Shown one piece after another: positions 1-6,678 of a stretch of DNA of 64,000 nt. Numbering within the stretch: the stretch's first letter is position 1; each line of letters opens with the position of its first letter. The notes under the pieces are model-generated. The model ran no database searches, was not told the DNA's origin, and was given only the letters and a program-made list of their open reading frames with translations. Both the position numbers and the translations under genes were made by a program. The stretch is taken from assembly GCF_000169435.1 (NCBI RefSeq), contig NZ_AAYB01000001.1, positions 1,116,001-1,180,000 on the forward strand, in the 5' to 3' direction. Source of the stretch: Roseobacter sp. CCS2. Lineage in GTDB: Bacteria; Pseudomonadota; Alphaproteobacteria; Rhodobacterales; Rhodobacteraceae.

Positions 1-249
1 CTGACCGTACAACTCTGGCGGCGCACCACCAAGTGCCATGGCTGGGAAAATTTCAAAGGCAATACGCCCTTCTGATGCTTCTTCGATGGATCGTGCCCAA
101 GGTTCAATCAGCTGCGTTTGAGCCGGCGCTTTCGGGCTCAGAAAATGGTGAATCGAAAACGTGAATTCCTGTGCAGCAACGGCTGTCGAGAAGGCAAAGG
201 TGGCCACACTTGCACTCGCGCTAAAAGCCAAGATCTTCAAAACACTCAT
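1..249 (-). CDS. TRAP transporter substrate-binding protein (DctP type), 5' part only
   Basis: The first 83 codons of a minus-strand gene that runs off the left edge. It opens with a typical Sec signal peptide (basic MSVLK start, hydrophobic core, AAA/AVAAQ cleavage region). A segment reading FTFSIHHFLSPKAP then leads into a stretch ending in GGAPPELYGQ. This layout (beta strand, HHF..P..P, W...IE..S.GRI.FEIFPAMALGG.PPELY) is characteristic of DctP-family periplasmic receptors of TRAP transporters, which bind carboxylates and related solutes. Only the N-lobe start is visible, so the ligand cannot be inferred. It is the last of three minus-strand genes encoding exported proteins. Confidence 0.85.
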   Translation of the reverse strand, partial: MSVLKILAFSASASVATFAFSTAVAAQEFTFSIHHFLSPKAPAQTQLIEPWARSIEEASEGRIAFEIFPAMALGGAPPELYGQ

Positions 250-380
250 TTTTCTCTCCATGATATTTATCGTCCTGGTCGCATCGCAACCTTGTTTCAG
301 GGTTCGCCTGACTGCGCTGTGGGGCGTAGGCTGGATCCCTGTTTGGCAAAAGCTAAAGACCCATCCCCTAAGGCAGCGCG

Positions 381-971
381 TCAGGGACATGCGTCACCGC
401 GGCAATCAAATATATTTGCATCAACCCGCATTTCGCCAAGCCGATCGACATCAATGATGTACGCTCCATCCTCGACGCGCAACAAGTTCCCTTCAATCGT
501 TGTGGTGCCACTTACCAAAGCAACTCTCTGGTCGACGGTTGGCTGCGCGGCGACACATCCATCACCTTCGCATGTTGTATCACTCGCGCTGATCCGCAGT
601 TCACCGATATCGGTGGCCAAGACATACTCACCATCAACAAAATCAATGACGTTGCCAAACATCCGAAACGATCCGTCCAGACTTGTCAGGGTCGCTGGTG
701 CCGCCGGAACCTCAAGCGCGGTTCCCTCGGGGCAGGCACGCCCGATACACGACACGTCCTGCGCAGGAACAGCGATCAAACCGATCGATGCCTGGATCCG
801 AAAAACACTGTCCTCAAATCCCACCAATTCTCCAGAGACACCGCTGCCATCACCGTACTTCAAGGTGATTTGGTTATCGTCTTGCGCCGCGCTTGCGGTC
901 GCCAACACCATCAAACCAAAAATGAAAGATCCCACCGTTGGATATTTGGACAATTTCTTACCTGACTGCAT
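381..971 (-). CDS. Secreted protein with three CxGxxC-ending repeats
   Basis: A 196-residue exported protein of unknown function. An N-terminal hydrophobic segment (residues about 13-29, ending ATASA) looks like a signal peptide. The mature part is three divergent repeats of about 45-50 residues. Each has a beta-rich pattern (G.L...EDG.Y.I....G.M.V.A) and closes with a paired cysteine motif: CIGRACP, CEGDGCV and CRGDACP. The regular spacing suggests three small beta domains, each with a disulfide. It lies 68 bp downstream of the LysM gene and 131 bp upstream of the TRAP receptor gene on the same strand, so the three may be co-transcribed. I do not recognise a named family. Similar short beta repeats occur next to OmpA/phosphate-binding-like proteins in roseobacters (from memory, not checked). 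Confidence 0.7.
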   Translation of the reverse strand: MQSGKKLSKYPTVGSFIFGLMVLATASAAQDDNQITLKYGDGSGVSGELVGFEDSVFRIQASIGLIAVPAQDVSCIGRACPEGTALEVPAAPATLTSLDGSFRMFGNVIDFVDGEYVLATDIGELRISASDTTCEGDGCVAAQPTVDQRVALVSGTTTIEGNLLRVEDGAYIIDVDRLGEMRVDANIFDCRGDACP

Positions 972-1039
972 CTTGTCCGCTTTCTTGCGTCGTTTGCTGT
1001 AATCGGGGCATTCGCACTTTGCAGAATACGTATCGCATT

Positions 1040-2092
1040 TTAGCTACCGCTTTGCCGGAACTCGATCATATGGCGCCGTACAGTTTGGAACCAAAGACCA
1101 GATTCTTTGATATTCTTCAGGCCGCTGTTGATCGTGCCCAAAATATCGTCTCCGCGCGGATTGTTCTTGGCGACCGTGGCATGAAAAAAGTCGATATATG
1201 ATAGATCATCATGCAACTGTATATTGTCTTGCGCATCCAGTTCTTTGATGCGCGCATCCGCCACTTCAATCGCCACCAATGCCACGTCTGCATTACCGTC
1301 CAGCACATAATCAATACAGGTCGCCGCATCAGGCGCACGAACGATGTCGATTGCTGACTGAGAAAGATTTACGGCTTCAAGCGGTACCAGCGTATAGTCG
1401 ACCGCGCGACAAATCGTTTTGCCCGAAAGCTCTTGATGATCTGTGTATTCAGGGTCGCCCGCTGCTGAGTAATAGCCAAAGATTTCTTCGTACAATGGGT
1501 CGCTGAAGTCGAAGTTGTCGCAAAGGAACGTTGATTCCGGGCCCAATTGCGCACCATCCGCACATGCAGGCTGAAGCTGTCCAATACTGACATCATACGC
1601 CTGCTTTGTCAGCAGAGGGTCAAGATGGGCACCAAAATCATTGATGAAATCAATTTCATAATCCGCCTGATCATCTGTATTTACAAGCGCCAGCTCAGTG
1701 ATCTCGGTCAGCAGTCCACCTTGTGGGTCACTTTCGTCAAGGAATGGGCGCCATCCGCTTGCCGTCAAAACCCGGATCGGAGCGTTTTCGCCAGACCCAG
1801 ACGTTGCTGACGCCGCTGTCACGCGCGCTGCTGCCCCAGATCCGTTCAGGCAAGGGATATAAAACTCTTGCCCGATGCGAATAATACCGGGGTTTGGACC
1901 AATCACGTCACGATTGGCATCATAGATAACCGAGAAATTATTAAGGTTGCCGTAGGCGCGTTGCGCAATCCCCGACAGAAAGTCGCCTGCCTCCACAGTA
2001 TATACTGTATCGCAAGCGATCTCTTGCGCGGTCGCCGAAGTGGCGAACAGGCTTACTGCTGATCCAGCCAACAAAACGGTTAGATTTCGCAT
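1040..2092 (-). CDS. LysM domain protein fused to a family-3-like periplasmic solute-binding domain
   Basis: A 350-residue exported protein. A signal peptide at residues 1-22 (ending ATSATAQE) is followed by a LysM domain at about 27-82 (VYTVEAGDFLSGIAQRAYG, then IYDANRDVI and IRIGQEFYIP), the peptidoglycan/chitin-binding fold. After a Ser/Ala/Gly linker, the segment from about residue 103 to the end resembles a bacterial extracellular solute-binding domain (IRVLTASGWRPFLDES, DVSIGQL..C, TICRA, ..ALVAIEVADARIKEL). LysM would anchor the receptor-like domain to the cell wall. No permease partner is visible. It is the first gene of a possible three-gene minus-strand unit. The substrate is unknown and the solute-binding assignment is by pattern only. 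Confidence 0.75.
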   Translation of the reverse strand: MRNLTVLLAGSAVSLFATSATAQEIACDTVYTVEAGDFLSGIAQRAYGNLNNFSVIYDANRDVIGPNPGIIRIGQEFYIPCLNGSGAAARVTAASATSGSGENAPIRVLTASGWRPFLDESDPQGGLLTEITELALVNTDDQADYEIDFINDFGAHLDPLLTKQAYDVSIGQLQPACADGAQLGPESTFLCDNFDFSDPLYEEIFGYYSAAGDPEYTDHQELSGKTICRAVDYTLVPLEAVNLSQSAIDIVRAPDAATCIDYVLDGNADVALVAIEVADARIKELDAQDNIQLHDDLSYIDFFHATVAKNNPRGDDILGTINSGLKNIKESGLWFQTVRRHMIEFRQSGS

Positions 2093-2443
2093 TGGTCATA
2101 CCTCATAAAGTTTGGTTAGAATTCTTATTCGCGAGGAACTCGCGAGTTGCAACATTTACATAACTACAAACTGTACACGCCAGTCCTGCAAAAACTAAGC
2201 CCCAGTTGCGAACCACCAAGCCGCACATGCCGAGATAAAGTTGTGCTGATTTTCTAGCGAGAGTAATCGCTGAAAAGCCCTGCAGCAGGAAACGCATTAT
2301 GCCGATTGTCAGAGCCTTTTGTTACATCGTGTGGTCCGTGCAGCCTACCTATAAACAATCGATTAAAAATGGACATTTCGCGCAAGTCTTTGCACTATCC
2401 AATCATCGTGGGCGGTTTGAACAAAATGATGCAAAGGTGTTAA
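2093..2443. other. Intergenic region between the LysM gene and the AraC regulator
   Basis: A 351-bp divergent intergenic stretch that must hold the promoters of the LysM gene (leftward) and the AraC gene (rightward). One 64-codon minus-strand ORF at 2103-2297 is open, but it has no recognisable domain or good ribosome-binding site and I do not call it. No clear hairpin or operator was seen. Confidence 0.4.
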
Positions 2444-3328
2444 ATGCCCAGAAGTATACCGAATTATGAACTCTATGGTGACTTGCTTGCAGGGCGTGCG
2501 CCAGACCCGATCCATCTGGAGCCTATACGAGAGAGAAGCAGCCAACATGACTGGACTATTCGCGTTCACAGTCATCGGCGGCTTGCCCAGATTTTTCTGT
2601 TTCGCTCACCTGATGTTCTTTTCAGCCTTGGCGATGTGCAACACCGAACGACCCATCCGACGTTGCTTGTGATCCATCCGGGTATTCCCCATGGCTTTCG
2701 GTTTGACGAAGATGTTGTCGGCGATGTCCTAAGCATTCGGGTCGGCGAAGTCCCTCGCCGTTTATATGATCGTTTTGCCGCGTTCGAAAGCCCGACAGAT
2801 GCCGTTTTCTCAAAGCCGGATACTCCGCGTTTTGAAGATATCGTGATCCTTTTTGAGCAGCTTGGCAAAACCTACCAAAGGCTGGACAGCCGGCGGGTTG
2901 AAATTATGACTGCCCTCGTCGATCTCATCACACTTTATCTTACCGGAAATCAGTCGAGCAAACTATCACCTATTCCAGCAAACGCCGCAGATCATCTTGG
3001 CCGACAGGACCTTCAAGCCCATGCATTCTGTGTGCTGCTAGAGGAAAATTTTCGCCAGTCTTGGGCGGTGTCAGATTACGCTTCACACATGGGGCTGTCT
3101 GCGTCCCATCTCACACGTATATGTCGCGGCGTAATGGATGCAGCACCAAATTCTCTTGTCAGACAGCGGCGCGTTCTTGAAGCAAAGCGGCTACTGGAAT
3201 ATACATCCCTGCCCCTTTCAGAAATCGCGCACCGTAGCGGGTTTCGCGACACGACATTCTTCAACCGCACATTCAAGTCCTTCGTCGGCGTCCCACCAAA
3301 TGCCTATCGCTCCGGCTTGGATCGGTAG
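2444..3328 (+). CDS. AraC family transcriptional regulator, PobR-like
   Basis: A 294-residue regulator. The N-terminal half (about 1-165) looks like the AraC cupin-type effector domain (HSHRRLAQIFLF, IHPGIPHGFRF). The C-terminal half (about 190-290) has the two helix-turn-helix units of AraC/XylS proteins: WAVSDYASHMGLSASHLTRICR, and LPLSEIAHRSGFRDTTFFNRTFKSFVGVPPNAYR. The overall form resembles the PobR group that activates 4-hydroxybenzoate and related aromatic pathways. No such pathway gene is intact next to it; only a possible hydrolase remnant follows on the opposite strand. It is the last intact gene before the island boundary. The effector is not predictable. Confidence 0.88.
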   Translation: MPRSIPNYELYGDLLAGRAPDPIHLEPIRERSSQHDWTIRVHSHRRLAQIFLFRSPDVLFSLGDVQHRTTHPTLLVIHPGIPHGFRFDEDVVGDVLSIRVGEVPRRLYDRFAAFESPTDAVFSKPDTPRFEDIVILFEQLGKTYQRLDSRRVEIMTALVDLITLYLTGNQSSKLSPIPANAADHLGRQDLQAHAFCVLLEENFRQSWAVSDYASHMGLSASHLTRICRGVMDAAPNSLVRQRRVLEAKRLLEYTSLPLSEIAHRSGFRDTTFFNRTFKSFVGVPPNAYRSGLDR

Positions 3329-3458
3329 CCTCATCGAAAAAAATGTCTAACCTCACAAAGAACGCATTTGGCCGTTCAAACGGGACGGCATTGTGCGTCA
3401 CGCGATGAAATTCAGGAGCAATGCACGCGCATATCTGAAACCATTCTTCAAGGCCTCG
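3273..3458 (-). pseudogene. Possible C-terminal remnant of an alpha/beta-hydrolase
   Basis: A minus-strand open stretch of 61 codons with no start of its own, opening directly after a stop at 3459-3461. It reads EEWFQ..ACIAPEFHRVTH then NAVPFERPNAF, which looks like the C-terminal strand and catalytic-His region of small alpha/beta-hydrolases. It overlaps the 3' end of the AraC gene. It may be what is left of a hydrolase partner of that regulator, cut away before or by island insertion about 110 bp further on. The assignment is tentative. Confidence 0.25.
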
Positions 3459-3567
3459 TCAATTCCCAGCGGTAGCGCTACGTCACTAGCCTTTTTACAC
3501 ACGTGAACGATGATCTTTTAGCTTTCTGACAATAGAAAATCAAAACTTCCGCTTCGTTGAACACTAC

Positions 3568-3593
3568 ATAAAATGGTGAGCCGTGATGGGTTC
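3568..3593. repeat. Left attachment-site repeat of the genomic island (att copy of tRNA-Lys 3' end)
   Basis: A 26-bp segment identical to 26315-26340. It includes the last 20 bp of the tRNA-Lys gene with its encoded CCA (read on the minus strand) plus 6 bp beyond the tRNA. Identity stops abruptly on both sides (c/a on the left, c/g on the right), as expected for the distal attachment site made when a tyrosine recombinase integrates at a tRNA 3' end. Confidence 0.92.
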
Positions 3594-3696
3594 CCGGAGA
3601 GACAACCTTGGAGGTGTTAGATGAACACACGCCGATTGATTTTGCGAAGGCCATGACTTAATGCGCAACAAAAGTAGAGGCGCACAAGCTCTCCGA

Positions 3697-4152
3697 TTAC
3701 TTAGAAGGCGTTTCCGAACCTCGCCCAGCCTGCCTGATCAACAACGACACGAGACCTCTGTATTTTTCGGGGTCAAAGGGTCCGGTTGACGGGCTGGTGC
3801 GATCTCGGGTCTCTTGCCGCAGAATTTCTACGACTGCCTCACCAACCACCCTCGGGGGCGGCTTTGCATCCAACCTCTGAACTTCTGCCTCGACCAAGGT
3901 GACAATCTCGCCAATCATATTGTAGAGCGCGGAAGTGGATTGACTGGTCGCATTGATCCCTTTGAACAGAACGGCAGGATCAATGCCGTAGACGTCGGCC
4001 AACACGAACAGTCGTTCCGCGCTGATCGTCTCGGCCTTGTTCTCCATACGCCAGACCTGAACCCTGCTCACACCAAGCCGCGATGCCGCTTCGTTGACAG
4101 TGAGCCCAGCTCGTATCCGCGCGTCCTTGATGCGTTCGTAAAGGTGTTCCAC
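3697..4152 (-). CDS. XRE-family helix-turn-helix repressor-like protein
   Basis: A 151-residue protein with an N-terminal Cro/C1-type helix-turn-helix at residues about 7-62 (IKDARIRAGLTVNEAASRLG, then VSRVQVWRMENKAETISAERLFVLADVYGIDPAVLF). The C-terminal 90 residues are a charged helical region with no recognisable peptidase or metal motif, so it is not a LexA/C1 self-cleaving repressor. It is the first gene inside the left island end and is divergent from a group of small plus-strand genes, the arrangement of a phage/island repressor with its operator region between. Its likely role is control of island gene expression or excision (inference). Confidence 0.82.
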   Translation of the reverse strand: MEHLYERIKDARIRAGLTVNEAASRLGVSRVQVWRMENKAETISAERLFVLADVYGIDPAVLFKGINATSQSTSALYNMIGEIVTLVEAEVQRLDAKPPPRVVGEAVVEILRQETRDRTSPSTGPFDPEKYRGLVSLLIRQAGRGSETPSK

Positions 4153-4266
4153 AGTCTTACCAGGTGATGATAGCGTTTCATCTTATGAAACGTTTCCGGC
4201 GGTTTTGCAACAATCATGTAAGTTACCTATAGCGAATCACTATGTTACATATTAAGTAACGGATCC
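4153..4266. promoter_or_regulatory. Divergent operator region of the island repressor
   Basis: The 114 bp between the XRE gene and the plus-strand small genes contain a perfect inverted repeat CGTTTCAT-CTT-ATGAAACG at 4174-4192, just upstream of the repressor start, and GTTAC-N7-GTAAC at 4244-4260, just upstream of the plus-strand ATG at 4267. One palindrome beside each start is typical of a C1/Cro-type switch. Binding is inferred. Confidence 0.5.
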
Positions 4267-4485
4267 ATGACGCTCAAGGATTACCTTACCCAAAACAATT
4301 TAAGCCTGAAGGGCTTCGCAAACCAATGCGGGCTGAGACTACATCGGAGCACTGGTTCTTATCGGGAACACTGGCGCGGCAGGCTTCAAGGTGGGCGATG
4401 TATTCCTCATCCATTTTATCCTGCACCCTTGCGTTCTTGCTGGAGCAGGCATCATCGGTTGGCATGCACGCGGGATTCAGGCTGA
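4267..4485 (+). pseudogene. Cro-like helix-turn-helix gene, apparently frameshifted
   Basis: It opens with MTLKDYLTQNNLSLKGFANQ, which is the beginning of a Cro/XRE-type helix-turn-helix (helix 1 and start of helix 2). The expected recognition helix does not follow: after about 23 residues the frame becomes low-complexity Arg/His/Ser sequence, and coding character seems to pass to the overlapping frame at 4391. It sits directly behind an operator-like palindrome and divergent from the repressor gene, the place of a cro gene. It is probably a decayed or frameshifted copy. Confidence 0.4.
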
Positions 4486-4756
4486 AGAGGTTCAAAAACA
4501 AGCTGAAGCACTGACAGTTCCGGACTTCGAACAGGCCTTGCGTGTGCTGGGCTCTCACCCTGACCTCGCAGGTGCTGGCTGGTTTGATCAGCGTTGGGCA
4601 AAAATGGAGAAAGAAGCACGGCTGGAATGGATCACCCAACATGCTGATCAGCTTCGGGCGCTTTGGCTAGAAGCCAATGGAGAGGGCCTACAGGCGCACG
4701 GGCGTGAGCTACCGATGCGGCTTGCAGAGATCGATACCGACCAATCCACACCTTGA
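4391..4756 (+). CDS. Hypothetical protein with N-terminal hydrophobic segment
   Basis: A 121-codon frame beginning with GTG (in-frame stop at 4334-4336 upstream). The first 25 residues are hydrophobic (FLIHFILHPCVLAGAGIIGW) and could be a membrane anchor. The rest is helical and charged (EEVQKQAEALTVPDFEQALR, WFDQRWAKMEKEARLEWI). Its stop overlaps a TTG start of the next small frame (TTGA), which suggests translational coupling. No family is recognised. The N-terminus overlaps the decayed Cro-like gene, so the true protein may have started elsewhere or be truncated. An opposite-strand frame over 4286-4642 is also open and cannot be fully excluded. Confidence 0.4.
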   Translation: MGDVFLIHFILHPCVLAGAGIIGWHARGIQAEEVQKQAEALTVPDFEQALRVLGSHPDLAGAGWFDQRWAKMEKEARLEWITQHADQLRALWLEANGEGLQAHGRELPMRLAEIDTDQSTP

Positions 4757-4902
4757 CCGGCACACAAGATGGTTCAACCGTGGATCAGCGGCAGCACATT
4801 CTGGAACGACTATGGCACAGGAATTGGGTGCGGCGGCAAATCGGCTTGCGTCCTCTGGATATCAAGGCTCTCTACTCCAAGAAGGTCGCAGCAAAACGAT
4901 AA
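4753..4902 (+). CDS. Small hypothetical protein, 49 aa
   Basis: A 49-codon frame that starts at TTG overlapping the preceding stop (TTGA). It reads TVDQRQHILERLWHRNWVRR and then QIGLRPLDIKALYSKKVAAKR before TAA. The amphipathic, Arg/Trp-rich pattern looks protein-like rather than random. It forms a row with the frame before it and the one at 4943. I do not recognise it; coupling is inferred from the 4-nt overlap. Confidence 0.35.
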   Translation: MTGTQDGSTVDQRQHILERLWHRNWVRRQIGLRPLDIKALYSKKVAAKR

Positions 4903-4942
4903 CAGCAATTTCGAGGTGCAAGTTGACTAAGCGGACGATTTC

Positions 4943-5125
4943 ATGGCGGTCAAATCAATAGGCCAGACCGACCCACTGGCGATCTCGCATCAAGAGCGAA
5001 AGGCCATTATCAATGGCGTCCGCCGATCCAACCAGTTAAGACGTGATGCCCATTTGCCGCTGATTGATGCGGATGAAAGGTATGAACAAGAAGTCCAGCG
5101 CCGCAAACTTTGCCTCACCCAGTAG
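4943..5125 (+). CDS. Small hypothetical protein, possibly truncated, 60 aa
   Basis: A 60-codon frame with ATG, rich in charged residues (SHQERKAIINGVRRSNQLRR, then DADERYEQEVQRRK). Its first third is unopposed. The rest overlaps the minus-strand DUF3800 remnant, so one of the two frames is coincidental in 5036-5125, or the gene ends at the junction where the remnant was joined. No family is recognised. Confidence 0.3.
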   Translation: MAVKSIGQTDPLAISHQERKAIINGVRRSNQLRRDAHLPLIDADERYEQEVQRRKLCLTQ

Positions 5126-5350
5126 GACCGGCCCAGCCATGTGAAGCATGGAGGCCATCGCGTAGTTTTGGCCGTTCTCATAAAGGTCAACGCCGCGCTC
5201 GTAGTAATAGGGCTCGACCGAGTAATCGACGAACATGAGCGTCAGCATAAATCGCTTGTCGGCCACATAGGTTACACAATCGAAATCGCTCAAAAGGTCT
5301 TTCACCAGTGCAAGCAGACGCGGATGATTGGAAACGCGCCGCGACAGCCC
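5036..5350 (-). pseudogene. DUF3800 family gene fragment
   Basis: An open minus-strand frame without a proper 5' end. It reads LSRRVSNHPRLLALVKDLL, then VTYVADKRFMLTLMFVDYSV, EPYYYERGVDLYENGQN and GPVLLGEAKF. The VADK.FML..M.VDY.VEP.YYE.G.D.Y.NG.N pattern is the middle part of DUF3800 proteins. The N-terminal DESG-type acidic motif and the C-terminal acidic motif are missing, so it is an internal fragment. It directly follows, in another frame, the stop codon of the larger DUF3800-like gene. The nearest GTG (5305) is unlikely to be a true start. Confidence 0.55.
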
Positions 5351-5352
5351 GA

Positions 5353-6459
5353 CTAGGAATCGAATATTGCTGCGAGCCGTCTTTGGTCTTCCAAGGAGTT
5401 AATATATTGGACAAACGCTGGGCACTCATCGGTCGAACGATCGACTAGGCCAATCAGTGTATCAAGCGCAGCGCGCTGATGACCGTTTAACCCCGAGAGA
5501 GAAGCGAAAATCTCTTCGAGATCGTTGTTGCTCGCGAAGATAAATAGCTTGCCGAGCAGCCCTGCAAGCACATCCGAGACCTGGACCCAAGGTGCGGAGC
5601 GTGAGTCAACGAAACTGAAATTCGAAAGCGCGACCTCACCGTCCTTCAGTTCGAGGCCAGCCAAAAAGTCCTGAATGGAAGGTTCAATGTCGAGGATGTG
5701 ATTGGAGTGTTTGAACAGGGCTAGCCGGTGCAGATAGAAGCTGCCGAAACCGTCGATTAGGACGTTGGGGCGCTCATCCTCCAGATAGGGCAACCTTTCG
5801 AGGCGCGCGCCAATTTGCAGTAAGCCTTTCAGCATCTGGAAGTTAAATGCGGGAAACAAATCTTGGCGCGCCTTTAGGATAACTTGCAATTCCGCGATGA
5901 ACGTAGCACGCCTGACACGGCCTACGTCCGGATAAGTATAGCGACCAAGAATCTCTGGGGTCTCATCGGGGTCATTGCGGAGAAGCCAGTAGAGATCGTT
6001 TTTGAGCAGTGGGGCGATCGCGATCAATTCATTGCTTCCATGCTCGGCTATGATTGAGTCAATCACATCAACCAGTGACCAATACATCGGATCGAGTACC
6101 TGAAAGTGGATGAAGGCGTTGGAGTTTTTCAGCCAATTGAGAAAGGTGCAGACCTTGGGAGCATCCAGTAGTGCAAGGAAATCGCCTTTGCCGAGATGCT
6201 TTAGCTTTAGTTCTACCGAAGACCTCTGCAGATTAAAGGCAGTTCGCAGATCTTCGAAATCAAGTACTGGTGCAAGTCCGGCGTGCGCGATGCCACCCAA
6301 TACGAAACATTGTGGTGCCCTGACGTTAAGGCCGTTTGGGGTCAGATGCAGTCGACGAATGTTGTTGGTTTCGTCATAGTGAAAGGTGAACACGCGATCT
6401 AAGCCAGTGAGCCCGCCTAAGGCGATTGCTGGATTGCGTATATCATTCACGTCGACCAT
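5353..6459 (-). CDS. DUF3800-like protein (predicted RNase H-fold nuclease family)
   Basis: A 368-residue protein. Near the N-terminus it has FTFHYDETNNIRRL (D29, E30), matching the acidic Y.DE motif that opens DUF3800 domains. Near the C-terminus it has FVDSRSAPWVQVSDVLAGLL, matching the D(S)....Q.(S/A)D.LAG motif of the same family. DUF3800 has been predicted to adopt an RNase H-like fold with catalytic acidic residues and is often found in mobile elements and defence loci. The gene is on the same strand and 219 bp downstream of the ABC-3C ATPase, so it may be a fourth, accessory member of that cassette or an independent gene. A fragment of a second DUF3800 gene follows directly. Confidence 0.65.
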   Translation of the reverse strand: MVDVNDIRNPAIALGGLTGLDRVFTFHYDETNNIRRLHLTPNGLNVRAPQCFVLGGIAHAGLAPVLDFEDLRTAFNLQRSSVELKLKHLGKGDFLALLDAPKVCTFLNWLKNSNAFIHFQVLDPMYWSLVDVIDSIIAEHGSNELIAIAPLLKNDLYWLLRNDPDETPEILGRYTYPDVGRVRRATFIAELQVILKARQDLFPAFNFQMLKGLLQIGARLERLPYLEDERPNVLIDGFGSFYLHRLALFKHSNHILDIEPSIQDFLAGLELKDGEVALSNFSFVDSRSAPWVQVSDVLAGLLGKLFIFASNNDLEEIFASLSGLNGHQRAALDTLIGLVDRSTDECPAFVQYINSLEDQRRLAAIFDS

Positions 6460-6678
6460 GTTATGTTTGGGCCATCCTTTGCTATTTTTGCTGAATAGTA
6501 AAACTAGCGCTGAGTGACAGCATCCGAAAAGAGTTCATTGCCATCATTAGATAGGTTGCTGCTTGTTTGGGAAACCAATTTGAACGCCACGCTACGAGCG
6601 GTCCTATGGGCTTTCGGCTTTTTCGGTGCGGGTAGTTGTCTATTGTTCCGGTTCCTAAAGCAGGTTTTGCTATTCGAG

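Noticed and set aside
118-1002. Long plus-strand open frame of 294 codons
   Set aside because: It is antisense to the TRAP and CxGxxC-repeat genes, has no domain and an amino-acid composition rich in Ser/Pro/Arg typical of a shadow frame.
2103-2297. 64-codon minus-strand frame upstream of the AraC gene
   Set aside because: No ribosome-binding site or homology pattern; lies in a divergent promoter region.
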